The translations under genes were made by a program, and so were the position numbers. Shown piece after piece: positions 1 through 8,304 of a DNA stretch of 64,000 nucleotides. The stretch spans positions 294,932-358,931 of the forward strand of contig DIXF01000011.1 in NCBI GenBank assembly GCA_002448235.1, written 5' to 3'. Each line of letters begins with the position of its first letter. The first letter of the stretch is position 1. Origin of the DNA: Syntrophaceae bacterium UBA6087 (GTDB taxonomy: Bacteria > Desulfobacterota > Desulfomonilia > UBA1062). The notes below the pieces were generated by a model, which was not told the DNA's origin, did no database searches, and saw nothing but the letters and a program-made list of their open reading frames with translations.

Positions 1-173
1 ATGACAACGTGATGCTCTCGCCGATCGTTCCCATGACCCTTGAGCGGGCGCTGCAGTTTATCCGCGAAGACGAGATGGTAGAGGTGACTCCCAAATCCAT
101 ACGGCTGCGCAAGGTCGAGTTGTCTTCGGGCAGACGGCACACCGCAAGCATGGCAAAAAAGAAGGCAGTATAA
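1..173 (+). CDS. typA: TypA/BipA ribosome-associated GTPase, C-terminal end (partial)
   Basis: Only the last 56 codons are inside the window; the reading frame starts at base 3 and ends with TAA at 171-173. The visible tail has the family hallmark MTLERALQFIREDE followed by VEVTPKSIRLRK, which matches the C-terminal end of TypA/BipA. It then ends in a short basic tail (MAKKKAV). TypA is a translational GTPase that acts on the ribosome under stress and cold. The GTPase domain lies off the left edge, so its integrity cannot be judged. Family assignment rests on this motif alone but is quite specific. Confidence 0.85.
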   Translation, partial: DNVMLSPIVPMTLERALQFIREDEMVEVTPKSIRLRKVELSSGRRHTASMAKKKAV

Positions 174-179
174 AATCGC

Positions 180-200
180 GGGGCGGAAGCCCCTTCTCCC
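180..200 (+). terminator. Possible terminator after typA
   Basis: A small hairpin GGGGC-GGAA-GCCCC lies 6 bases after the typA stop, followed by a pyrimidine-rich stretch (TTCTCCCCCC) rather than a clean T run. It could be a weak intrinsic terminator. Confidence 0.35.
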
Positions 201-413
201 CCCGCATATACCTGCCGGGATCGTTTCTTTCCCATATGATGCATGCGAAATCAGATTTGCATTATCCAATAGATTTTTTATTCAAAACGTTGTTAATTTA
301 TCGAGAGCTTATTACTGTATTTTCGAAGAGTCACACCTCTTGACAGCGTATGCACGGCTCTCTTCGGCACATAGTTTCTATTACTGCAAATACCTTTTAT
401 CGGGGGATCCACT

Positions 414-1208
414 GTGAACGAAGAATCATCGGCGCTTCTCAGGTTCAATCTGGTCGAGACCGTGAGGGTATTCAACCGCTGGCAGAAGAACGCCTATTTC
501 ATAGAGGGCGACGGACTCATATGCGCGGCAGGTACAACTGACTTTCCATTCGGTTTTTCGAACGATTTAGTCAGGGTGAGCCCCACTGTGGACCCGGACC
601 TGGTCCTCGACAGGGGATTGACTTTTTTTAAAGGCCTGGGCCGTTCCTTCACCCTGTTGATCAACGGAAAGCAGGATGCCGATCTTGAAGATGCGGCAAT
701 AAGGAGAGGCCTTGTACTCTATGAAGACAGCCCCTGGATGATATTGAACGACAAAATAGCTGTCATAGAAGAAAGAACCGATATACGCATAGAGCAGGCA
801 AGGACAACGGGCGATATCGATATAATCCGATCAATCAACAGCCGGGCTTACGAGTCCCTGGGCCTTCCCTCGGCACAGGCAGAGGCCCTTTACGGGGTGC
901 CTGACCGCATTCTGTCGCCCGACTCCCTGCATTTCGTTGCATACCTGGGAGAAAGTCCCGTTGCTACGGTAATGATCCTGTTCACCTGGGACGTCGCATG
1001 CATCAGCTGGGTGGGCACGGTTGCTTCGGCCCGGGGGAAAGGCGTCGCCACCCACCTGGTAAAGACCATCTCCAACAGGGGCTTTGAAGAAGGAGCCCGC
1101 CTGGTCCATTTGCAGGCGAGCACGATGGGTCGGCCTATCTATGAAAAAATGGGTTACCAGACCTTTGACCGCTGGAAGCTCTATTGCGCAGATATTACAA
1201 GGATTTAA
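414..1208 (+). CDS. GNAT-family N-acetyltransferase
   Basis: 264 residues from a GTG start preceded by a GGGGGAT element. The C-terminal half carries the GNAT acetyl-CoA fold: strand VATVMILF, then WVGTVASARGKGVATHLV, which resembles motif A (R/Q-x-x-G-x-G/A), and a final IYEKMGYQTF motif, the usual GNAT strand 6-7 signature. The N-terminal about 120 residues look like a second, degenerate GNAT-type half. Substrate is unknown. It is monocistronic, separated from typA by about 240 bases and closed by a strong terminator. Confidence 0.8.
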   Translation: MNEESSALLRFNLVETVRVFNRWQKNAYFIEGDGLICAAGTTDFPFGFSNDLVRVSPTVDPDLVLDRGLTFFKGLGRSFTLLINGKQDADLEDAAIRRGLVLYEDSPWMILNDKIAVIEERTDIRIEQARTTGDIDIIRSINSRAYESLGLPSAQAEALYGVPDRILSPDSLHFVAYLGESPVATVMILFTWDVACISWVGTVASARGKGVATHLVKTISNRGFEEGARLVHLQASTMGRPIYEKMGYQTFDRWKLYCADITRI

Positions 1209-1247
1209 TCATTACGAAGAGAAAAGTTTCACCGCAGTAAATAATGA

Positions 1248-1277
1248 AAAGACAGGGCTCCTCGCCCTGTCTTTTTT
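1248..1277 (+). terminator. Intrinsic terminator after the GNAT gene
   Basis: Perfect 7-bp stem GACAGGG/CCCTGTC with a 7-base loop, followed by six T residues and preceded by an A run. It sits 40 bases after the GNAT stop and could work in both directions for the converging gene on the other strand. Confidence 0.85.
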
Positions 1278-1340
1278 ATTCCCTTTGATCGCATCTCTTT
1301 TACGCCTCATGCCTGGAGCTGATACAAGCAACGCGTGGTG

Positions 1341-2171
1341 CTACTCCTCGTGGATCACGTTCTTGATGATGTAGCTCCCGGATTTATCGTCGAGCTCGAG
1401 CTCCAGGAGCTTGCGGTCGCGGGCTTCTTCCAGGAGGCGGCTGAAGGAGCGGAAGCCGTAGTAGGCCTCGCTGAATCCGGGCATGCGCCGTTTAAGGGCC
1501 TGCTTGACCATGGAGCCCCAGATCTTGTCTTCCTCGCCGCGTTCTGCAAACAGGGCTTCGACCGTCTCCACCATGAGATCGATGGCTTTCTGCTTTTTGT
1601 CCTCTTCCGGGGTTTCCTTCTGCTCGGGTTTTGCAGGGGCGCCCCCAGTGGTCTTGGGGAGCGGCCTCCTTCCTTTGCGCTTCTTCGACTCGCTCTCCCG
1701 TACGAGGTCGTCATAGAAGATGAACTCATCACAGTTGGCAACGAGGAGATCGGAAGAGGAGTTTTTCACGCCGATGCCGATCACGATCTTGTCATTCTCT
1801 CTGAGCTTGCTTACCAGGGGCGAAAAATCCGAGTCGCCGCTGATGATCACGAAGGTCTGCACATGGAGCTTGGTATAGCAGAGGTCCAGCGCGTCCACGA
1901 CCATGCGGATGTCAGCGGAATTTTTCCCGGACAGCCGGACATGAGGGATCTCGATAAGCTCGAACGATGCCTCGTGCATCACCTGCTTGTAATCCTTGTA
2001 GCGATCCCAGTCGCAGTAAGCCTTTTTGACGATGATGCTCCCCTTGAGGAGGAGGCGCTCAAGCACCTTTTTCACATCGAACTGGGAATACTTGGCGTCT
2101 CTCACGCCCAAGGCGATATTCTCGAAATCGCAAAAAACCGCCATACTGTGTGTTTTATCCTGCGCGGACAT
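1341..2171 (-). CDS. NYN-domain (PIN-like) nuclease with C-terminal OST-HTH domain
   Basis: 276 residues from the ATG at 2171. This start is preferred because the GAAGGG element is well spaced there; an ATG at 2180 is also in frame. Residues 11-155 form a NYN/PIN-like domain: FCDFEN with D15 and N18, SADIRMVVD with D87, and SGDSDF with D113 and D115, the acidic set expected for metal-dependent RNase activity. A basic linker (about 156-195) leads to an OST-HTH/LOTUS-type winged helix (about 195-270), a putative RNA-binding module. This is the LabA/MARF1-like architecture. The physiological RNA target is unknown. It is monocistronic. Confidence 0.85.
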   Translation of the reverse strand: MSAQDKTHSMAVFCDFENIALGVRDAKYSQFDVKKVLERLLLKGSIIVKKAYCDWDRYKDYKQVMHEASFELIEIPHVRLSGKNSADIRMVVDALDLCYTKLHVQTFVIISGDSDFSPLVSKLRENDKIVIGIGVKNSSSDLLVANCDEFIFYDDLVRESESKKRKGRRPLPKTTGGAPAKPEQKETPEEDKKQKAIDLMVETVEALFAERGEEDKIWGSMVKQALKRRMPGFSEAYYGFRSFSRLLEEARDRKLLELELDDKSGSYIIKNVIHEE

Positions 2172-2323
2172 TTGTCTCATCCCTTCCTCATGCGTATTCG
2201 GAGTGCCGGCGATGCCGGCGGTCTCTCCTGTGTGCGCCGGTATATGCCATACGGACCCGGCCTATTGATTCAACCTTCAAAAATAACCTTCCGTCTAGGT
2301 GCTATATCATAACAGCTGAATGA

Positions 2324-2737
2324 TCAACGCTTCTTTTTCTCTTTTGTCTTGAGCATGTCACCGAGCTTGGCAAAGGGGCTGTGGCTCATGGAGGCCATTC
2401 CCTCGTCGCCGACGCCCGCGTCTTCACTCTCTCCCATATCTCTGCCGTGCTCATGGTCGTGACAGTAGACGCACAGGTTTTCCCAGTTGCTCCCGTCGGG
2501 GGGATTGTTGTTGTGATTGTGGTCTTTGTGATGGACGGTGAGCCCCTTGAGGTTTTTGATCGTAAACTGCCGGCCGCAGCGGGCGCATACCCAGGGATGG
2601 ATCTTCAGCGACTGCTCCCGGTAGCCTTCCATGCGCTCTGCATTGAGCTTGCGTGCCTTGGCAACGAACTGATCGATCTCTTCCTTGCTTAATCCGGAGC
2701 TCTCGGGCTTTCTGCGTCCTGAATCGTCAAAGCCCAT
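2324..2737 (-). CDS. HNH endonuclease of the YajD type
   Basis: 137 residues from the ATG at 2737, chosen over an upstream ATG at 2791 because AGGGAGGATAGC lies immediately before it. The core has two Cys pairs, CARC (51-54) and CVYC (89-92), around VHHKDHNHNNNP (69-80) and NLCVYCHDHEH, the zinc-stabilised HNH nuclease fold. Family members of this size are usually stand-alone. The C-terminal tail is acidic and then Lys-rich (KTKEKKKR). No restriction or phage genes are adjacent, so a housekeeping or DNA-repair role is possible but unproven. Confidence 0.8.
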   Translation of the reverse strand: MGFDDSGRRKPESSGLSKEEIDQFVAKARKLNAERMEGYREQSLKIHPWVCARCGRQFTIKNLKGLTVHHKDHNHNNNPPDGSNWENLCVYCHDHEHGRDMGESEDAGVGDEGMASMSHSPFAKLGDMLKTKEKKKR

Positions 2738-2997
2738 GCTATCCTCCCTAAAAAACTTGGTGGCCGGCAGGCTCGCGATGACCGAAGGCAATGGCTGCCC
2801 GCTTCTCTCATCCTATAAAGCCTTTTAAGAGGTTTATCCAGAGCATTTTTATCAGAACCTCCCGATAAGCCCGCAATCCCTCAAAGGGTTGAGAAACACA
2901 AACGGTATATTACTTGAACTTATAAAGAATTCCTCAAACTGTATGCACTCTTCGCCACTGTCTTGGAATACGGCTTTTTCTGTAAGGAAGGACCGGG

Positions 2998-4031
2998 ATG
3001 AGAAAGGCCCGCCGGAGGTGTTTCGACCCGAATCTTGCCTGGAAGCTCATACGGTATGGTGCACTCATACCTCTGGCCCTGGGCGCATGTTTCTGTGCCA
3101 ATCTTCAGGAGCCCGCGGTCAGGAAGGAAATGGCCCGTTCTTTTTTTGCGTCTGATTGCGGCAGATGCCATGATTCGGATGCGCAGGGCGACGGCCCGCT
3201 TCATTCGAGCATGATCCCGCCTCCCGCCAATCTTACCCTGGTGCGCCATACCCGTATCATGTTCCTCTCCATCCTGGCGGAAGGCATACCGGGTACTGCC
3301 ATGAAACGGGCGTCGATCGATGATTCGATTGCGGAGTCGGTCCGGCAGTATGTTACGGACCAGCCGCCCGATACCTCAATCCAATGGGATCTGCCCTGGA
3401 AACTGGAAAACAAGATACCGGATGCCGAGAGCGGTTCGGCGATTTTCGTCACCGCCTGCACCGGCTGCCACGGGGTAGCGGGCGACGGCAGCGGAGACTG
3501 GGCGGAGGATGCCCGCATATGGCCGAAGCCCGCCAACTTACAGGCCCGGAGCTCCGACCTGGGCCGCATCTACTCTATCATCAGCCGCGGCCGGGAAGGA
3601 ACGATGATGCCTCCCCAGAAGGAAAGACTGTCTTCAGAGGCAAGGTGGGCATTAGCCGCTTATGTGTATAATTTTTTCAATCCCGAGTCTCTTGCCGGGA
3701 TCCGGTCGATAAAAGATACACCCGAAACGCTGAAAAACATGTTCTCCGCAAGCGATGAAGACGCGGTGAATGCGGGAGAAGAGGGATTCGACCTGTACTG
3801 CGCTTCCTGCCACAACGGCCAGGCAAAAGGCAGCTTTGCCGCCCCCCCCCGCTTATAGACAGGAAATGGCTGTACGGCAAAGGCACGGATACCGATGTGT
3901 TCGTCCTGATCGGCAAGGGAATACCCGGACGGAGCATGCCCATGTTCAACTCCCTCGATGAAGACCGGAGATGAAAGATCATCTCCTACCTCAGGTACCG
4001 GGGGGGATGGGAAGATCCGAGAGGGCTGTAA
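2998..4031 (+). pseudogene. Triheme c-type cytochrome, disrupted by a frameshift and a nonsense codon
   Basis: The open frame runs 2998-3858 (286 aa, good AAGGAAGG ribosome site) and has three haem sites: CGRCH (54-58), CTGCH (154-158) and CASCH (268-272). The N-terminus is a probable lipoprotein signal with LGAC at C31. Translation stops just after a run of nine C (3842-3850). Adding one C restores the family-like sequence LIDRKWLYGKGTD and then GIPGRSMPMFNSLDE, with the Met axial ligand of the third haem domain. That frame is broken again by TGA at 3972-3974, followed by KIISYLRYRGGWEDP and a TAA at 4029-4031. TGG to TGA is the simplest explanation of the second lesion. It probably served as the electron acceptor of the adjacent PQQ enzyme, 13 bases downstream. 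A sequencing or assembly error at the C run cannot be excluded. Confidence 0.75.
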
Positions 4032-4043
4032 GGGAGGTATTCA

Positions 4044-5867
4044 ATGGCAAGGAAGACCTTGATCCTTGTATTCGGCATATCCGTTGTTGTTTCTTCCCTT
4101 CTCGGGGCTGCCGAAGCCCCGCCCCTTCCCCGGGATCTCGATGCCGGGCAGTATCAGGCGGGGGGTGACAGAGACACCGGCGAGGATTGGCTCTTATACG
4201 GCCGTAACCACAAGGCCTGGAGGTTCAGCCCCCTTACCCGGATCGATAAAGGCAATGTAAAGGAGCTGAATCCTGTCTGGACTCTGGGAACTGGATTGTA
4301 CGATGCATTCGAAACCTCTCCGGTAGTAGCCGGCGGCGTCATGTATTTCACTACCCCGTGGAACCATGTTTTTGCGGTTAATGCCGCCACGGGGGAAAGA
4401 TACTGGAGATATGCCTATCCATTGCCGCACGGCCTTTCTCTGTGTTGCGGGGCAGTGAATCACGGAGCGGGTATAGGCTCGGGCAAGGTCGTGTTTGCCG
4501 CCCTCGACGCTTCCCTTGCCGCCCTGGATGCAAAGACGGGCAGGCCGGTCTGGAGGACCGTGATGGCGGATTACCGGCAGGGGTACAGCGCTGCTCAGGC
4601 CCCGCAGATAATCGGGAAGAAGGTGATTGTGGGGATATCGGGAGGCGAGTTCGGCATCAGGGGATTCATCGACGCCTATGACATCGACTCGGGCAAGCGG
4701 CTGTGGCGTTTCCGGACTATTCCGGGGCCCGGCGAGCAGGGCAATGAGACCTGGGAAAAAGATTCCTGGAAGACGGGCGGAGGTGCTGCCGCGCTGACCT
4801 GCGCCTATGACGCTCGCACCGATACGATCTTCGCGGGCATCGGCGGCCCCGGCCCTGTCCTGAAAGGCGAAGACCGGAAAGGAAGTAATCTCTACACCGA
4901 TTGCATCGTTGCCCTGGATGCCGGTGACGGCAGGCTCAAGTGGTATTATCAGACCATACCGCATGATGTATGGCATATGGGGAGTGTGTTAGAGCCCGTC
5001 ATCGACGATATCACGGTGGACGGACAGGACCGCAAGGTTGTCATGTTCGCTTCGAAGAACGGCTACTTTTATGTCCTCGACCGGCTGGACGGCAGCTTTC
5101 TCTACGCCGTCCCATTCAGCCATTTCATCAACTGGGGCACGGTCGGTCAGGATGGAAAGGCCATCGTGGACGAAAGCAAATACCCGGCGCATGACAAATG
5201 GACCGAGATATTTCCGGGGGCAGCAGGAGCGACCGGGCAGGTTTTCGCAGCCTATGACCCCCGGATGAAACGCATGTTTATCCCCTGCATCGAAAACGGC
5301 CACCAATATAAACTGACAGAGCAGGAATTCAAACCGGGCCTTTCCTATTGGGGCGGAGTTGCCCAATCCATTCCCAATGCAGCATACGGGCATGTGGCGG
5401 CAATCGATGTCGAGAAAAAGAGGGTCGTATGGGATATCCAGACCATGTTTCCATTGGTTTGCGGCATAACCTGTACTGCAGCGGGACTGGTGATTACGGG
5501 CACGCCCGATCAGAAGATGGTTATCCTGGACTCGGACTCGGGCAGGGAACTCTGGAGTTTCAGGGGTTTGTCAGGCTGGCACAGCGCCCCTGTCGTGTAC
5601 TCGGTTGCGGGCAGGGAGTATATCGCCTTTGCCAACGGGTGGGGCGGCCGGCCGGCCGGGTTCGATGATACGGCATCCCCAGGCCTGCAGGGCTGCCGGG
5701 GGATAACATCCTCTATGTGTTCAGCATACCCTAGGTGCAGGGGAGCGGCCGCCGACAGCCGGGAAGGTGCCGTTGTCATATCCGTTGGAGTTATTATCAT
5801 AAATTATACGATCGATGGTCCGCATTATCCCGGGTTTGAAGGTGAGGTGTACCCTTATTCGGGATGA
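4044..5867 (+). CDS. PQQ-dependent alcohol dehydrogenase-like quinoprotein, C-terminus frameshifted
   Basis: 607 codons are open with a strong AAGGGAGG site. An N-terminal signal peptide precedes an eight-bladed propeller: LDAKTGRPVW, IVALDAGDGRLKWYYQ and similar PQQ repeats, plus the vicinal cysteines C134-C135 that form the disulfide over PQQ. It should be a periplasmic PQQ/Ca or lanthanide dehydrogenase feeding the upstream cytochrome. Two oddities: where the family has W-D-x-D/A carrying the catalytic Asp, this protein has PHDVWHMG (306-313). Also, one base appears to be missing in the CCCC run at 5677-5680; restoring it gives the normal ending LPGDNILYVFSIP with TAG at 5732-5734 (563 aa). 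The last about 60 codons as read to 5867 are therefore not native. Confidence 0.8.
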   Translation: MARKTLILVFGISVVVSSLLGAAEAPPLPRDLDAGQYQAGGDRDTGEDWLLYGRNHKAWRFSPLTRIDKGNVKELNPVWTLGTGLYDAFETSPVVAGGVMYFTTPWNHVFAVNAATGERYWRYAYPLPHGLSLCCGAVNHGAGIGSGKVVFAALDASLAALDAKTGRPVWRTVMADYRQGYSAAQAPQIIGKKVIVGISGGEFGIRGFIDAYDIDSGKRLWRFRTIPGPGEQGNETWEKDSWKTGGGAAALTCAYDARTDTIFAGIGGPGPVLKGEDRKGSNLYTDCIVALDAGDGRLKWYYQTIPHDVWHMGSVLEPVIDDITVDGQDRKVVMFASKNGYFYVLDRLDGSFLYAVPFSHFINWGTVGQDGKAIVDESKYPAHDKWTEIFPGAAGATGQVFAAYDPRMKRMFIPCIENGHQYKLTEQEFKPGLSYWGGVAQSIPNAAYGHVAAIDVEKKRVVWDIQTMFPLVCGITCTAAGLVITGTPDQKMVILDSDSGRELWSFRGLSGWHSAPVVYSVAGREYIAFANGWGGRPAGFDDTASPGLQGCRGITSSMCSAYPRCRGAAADSREGAVVISVGVIIINYTIDGPHYPGFEGEVYPYSG

Positions 5868-5908
5868 TGATAACGAAGCCCCGCTTCAGGCGAAAGGAGG
5901 TAGCGGCA

Positions 5909-6076
5909 ATGCTGAACCGGACATCCTATTTTCTTATTTTGGCAGTGATAGCAGGCATACTCGGGTTCGGCGAGTTCCTTGGAGCAGCCTCCTCCGCGGC
6001 CAAAATCACCTTTATTCTTTTAACTGCGTTTTCCACGATATCCTATCTCCTGGGGAAAAGACCGCCGATCGCATGA
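5909..6076 (+). CDS. DUF1328 (YtjA-type) small membrane protein
   Basis: 55 residues from the ATG at 5909, set by the preceding AAAGGAGGTAGC. The sequence MLNRTSYFLILAVIAGILGFG followed by GAASSAAKITFIL gives two transmembrane helices and matches the DUF1328 pattern (G-F-G-x-x-x-G-A-A). These are small inner-membrane proteins of unknown function that are often stress-induced. An in-frame extension upstream to 5864 lacks a ribosome site. It lies downstream of the damaged PQQ locus but is probably independent. Confidence 0.75.
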   Translation: MLNRTSYFLILAVIAGILGFGEFLGAASSAAKITFILLTAFSTISYLLGKRPPIA

Positions 6077-6375
6077 CCGCATTCCTCTGTGATCATGAGT
6101 CGTAGACAGGCAGGCAAAGCCGGTTTCTCCCCCCTTCTTTTTGCTTGACTTTCTCTGCAGCGAGTGGTCCTATCGCCTTCGTTCAGTCATATTTTTTCCT
6201 TTTTTAGGATATTCCGTAAAATCAGCAAGGGCATGATCGGCGGGAAGAGGTGCATCGTGATTTCCTCTTTCGACCGGGGAGTCTTCTCTCTGGCATTTTC
6301 CGACGACGCTGTTGCCTTGGGAGGAAGCCACCACTACATAAACGATGAATGGAGAGTTGAACGCAGGTGATGATA

Positions 6376-7245
6376 ATGCAGAAGAAACATATCGCTGTTG
6401 TGATCGCATTGGCTGCAGTGCTCTTGGCAGGCCGGGCGAATATTGATGCTTCGGCAGGTCCGGCGATCAGAGACGTTGTGCACGGGACGAAAGTCGATCC
6501 GACGTTCCAGCCCCGGCTGGGGACGTATCATTATACGATCGAGCTTAACGGAATAAATATCGGCGGGGCGTCCATTACCGTCGGCCGCGAAAAAGATTTG
6601 TATTTGATGAACTTCGCTGCCAGGACGAACGAGACGATCGATCGCGTCTATAGAGTGCGGTACAGCGGCATGAGCACCATGGACCCCGATCCTTTGTCCC
6701 CGGTGGAGACAAAGATATCACAGAAGGTAAGGTCCACGGATAAGGACATATCCATTTCTTTCCAGGGAAACGGTATGATCAGGGCAACCGAAGAAGAGTC
6801 AAAAGGCGGCAAGCCGGTTGATAATGACGTACGGCAAGTCTGGACCGAGAGCCTCACCCTCGACCCGTTCTCGGCTACGTACCTGATACGTGGTTTTGAA
6901 TGGGACGTGGGAACCCGGCATACGATCAATATCTTCAATGGAAAGCGTATCTATGAATGGAACCTCACGTGCGAAGAAACTGCAGTTGTCGAAATTGCAG
7001 GGTTGAAACGCCCGGTCTGGATAATAAGCCAGACGTATAAAAGGCTGGATGACAAAGATCAGAAGGAAAAGCCCGGGGCGAAACTCTATGTCTCCGCAGA
7101 CCGATTCAAGGATGTGCTGAAACTCGAGGTGGGGCGGAGCATGGGCCATTTCCTTGCTTCGCTGGACAGATTCGAGCCTGCGCAGAGACAGGCAGAGGCA
7201 CAAAGCGATGCAGGGGAAGCGAAGAAGATCGCTCACGGCCGGTGA
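6376..7245 (+). CDS. DUF3108-domain exported protein
   Basis: 289 residues from the ATG at 6376; in-frame GTG (6367) and ATG (6370) lie just upstream, but CAGGTGA fits 6376 best. An N-terminal signal peptide (IAVVIALAAVLLAG) is followed by a beta-rich domain with LGTYHYTIELNGINIGGA and RVYRVRYSGMS, characteristic of DUF3108 periplasmic proteins. The C-terminus is charged and low in complexity. Function is unknown; DUF3108 proteins are generally envelope-associated. No operon partner is evident. Confidence 0.7.
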   Translation: MQKKHIAVVIALAAVLLAGRANIDASAGPAIRDVVHGTKVDPTFQPRLGTYHYTIELNGINIGGASITVGREKDLYLMNFAARTNETIDRVYRVRYSGMSTMDPDPLSPVETKISQKVRSTDKDISISFQGNGMIRATEEESKGGKPVDNDVRQVWTESLTLDPFSATYLIRGFEWDVGTRHTINIFNGKRIYEWNLTCEETAVVEIAGLKRPVWIISQTYKRLDDKDQKEKPGAKLYVSADRFKDVLKLEVGRSMGHFLASLDRFEPAQRQAEAQSDAGEAKKIAHGR

Positions 7246-7566
7246 TGGAGGGGCGAATACCCTCCTGTGTCTGCCATGGCGTAAAACTAAAACCCGGCCC
7301 GTTATAAGCTGTATTGGAGTCGTGTGCCTTTCGCCGGCGAAATGATTTTAGGATATTTTTATTCCGACACTTTTGTGCCCGCAGACTTCCTCCGTGCATG
7401 CGTCATGACCGCTTGCCCTTGGACCTGGTGAATGGTATATGGGCGGTGTGAAAGCCGGGTAACGGCCGGCGCTCAATCTCATCCGGCAGTTCGCCATAGG
7501 GATGTGCAGGAAGGCAAGAGGATGCGTCAGGGCAGAGATAAGCGTTCTCCTTGTATAGGGAGTACC
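7246..7566. other. 321-bp intergenic region
   Basis: It begins with a GGAGGG/CCCTCC hairpin (7247-7265) right after the DUF3108 stop, without a T run, so it is at best a weak terminator. The remainder has no convincing gene. It presumably holds the promoter of the next gene; no clear -35/-10 pair was seen. Confidence 0.4.
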
Positions 7567-8235
7567 ATGAATAAGATAAAATTGCATCTGGCAGCAGCGG
7601 TGACGGCTGTTGTACTGGCAGGAACGGTTCCGCTCCAGGCTTCTTTTGCCTATGAAATATCCTGGAGCATCTTCAATAAAGATTCCGGGTACTTCGAAGA
7701 GATCCAGGGCAGCCCCCGGCGGCTCGTCGAGGAATACTGCGAGTCCGAGTTCAACGGCGTCCAGGACTTGAGGGTCAAGATTGCGAAGTTTGCCCCGAAA
7801 CGGACCCCCGGCAATAAGAATGCATCTGCGGATCATACGGAGCTTCCGCGGAAGGTGATCAATTTCTACAGCGATCCCCTTATCGTGGTCGATTCATACG
7901 AGATACGCAAGGTGATTGTCCTGGATGACCGGGACCGGGCCCAGGCAACGGTGGCTTATAAGCGCCTGGCCCATTCGTCCGGCAACGACGGCAGGAAGTA
8001 TGAGATTGACCGCAACAGCCAGGATGTCGTTACCCTTACCCTGCAATACGACGGGTCACGCTGGTGGATCATGGACCCTCCCGTACCGCGGGTTTCGAAG
8101 TGGGCGCTTATCGAATTCTCCGAACGGATCATATCGAGCATGGATAATCTCATCAGGACCGGGAGGGCGTCGGATGGGCAGAAAAAGTATTTCACAAGCA
8201 ACAAGGATATCGTGGTTTTTCTCAGAAGCCTGTAG
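7567..8235 (+). CDS. Exported protein of unknown function
   Basis: 222 residues from the ATG at 7567; the open frame extends upstream to 7432, but the N-terminal signal peptide (KIKLHLAAAVTAVVLAGTVP, then ASFA) begins here. The mature part has features resembling NTF2/DUF4440-like secreted domains: RRLVEEYCESEFNG, then a strand-rich segment ending YDGSRWWIMDPP, where the WWI.DPP pattern is typical of such folds. I do not recognise a specific family. A strong hairpin follows at 8273-8296. Confidence 0.6.
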   Translation: MNKIKLHLAAAVTAVVLAGTVPLQASFAYEISWSIFNKDSGYFEEIQGSPRRLVEEYCESEFNGVQDLRVKIAKFAPKRTPGNKNASADHTELPRKVINFYSDPLIVVDSYEIRKVIVLDDRDRAQATVAYKRLAHSSGNDGRKYEIDRNSQDVVTLTLQYDGSRWWIMDPPVPRVSKWALIEFSERIISSMDNLIRTGRASDGQKKYFTSNKDIVVFLRSL

Positions 8236-8272
8236 TGGGAAAGCTTCCCGTGCTGCGTTTTCAAAAAGGAAA

Positions 8273-8296
8273 GGCCGGGGCATGAGAGCCCCGGCC
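8273..8296. terminator. Bidirectional terminator between converging genes
   Basis: Perfect 9-bp GC-rich stem GGCCGGGGC/GCCCCGGCC with loop ATGAGA. It lies between the stop of the + gene (8235) and that of the - gene (8305). An A-rich stretch on its left gives the U tract on the - strand. Confidence 0.7.
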
Positions 8297-8304
8297 GCCA
8301 ATTC

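Noticed and set aside
1335..2312. 325-codon frame antisense to the NYN protein
   Set aside because: The - strand encodes clear NYN and OST-HTH motifs; the antisense frame is a compositional shadow.
3972..3974. Second in-frame TGA, considered as selenocysteine in the cytochrome
   Set aside because: The site is in a C-terminal helix where Trp is normal (DEDRR-x-KIISYLR), the following RNA has no GGU-loop stem, and the gene already has a frameshift; TGG to TGA is simpler.
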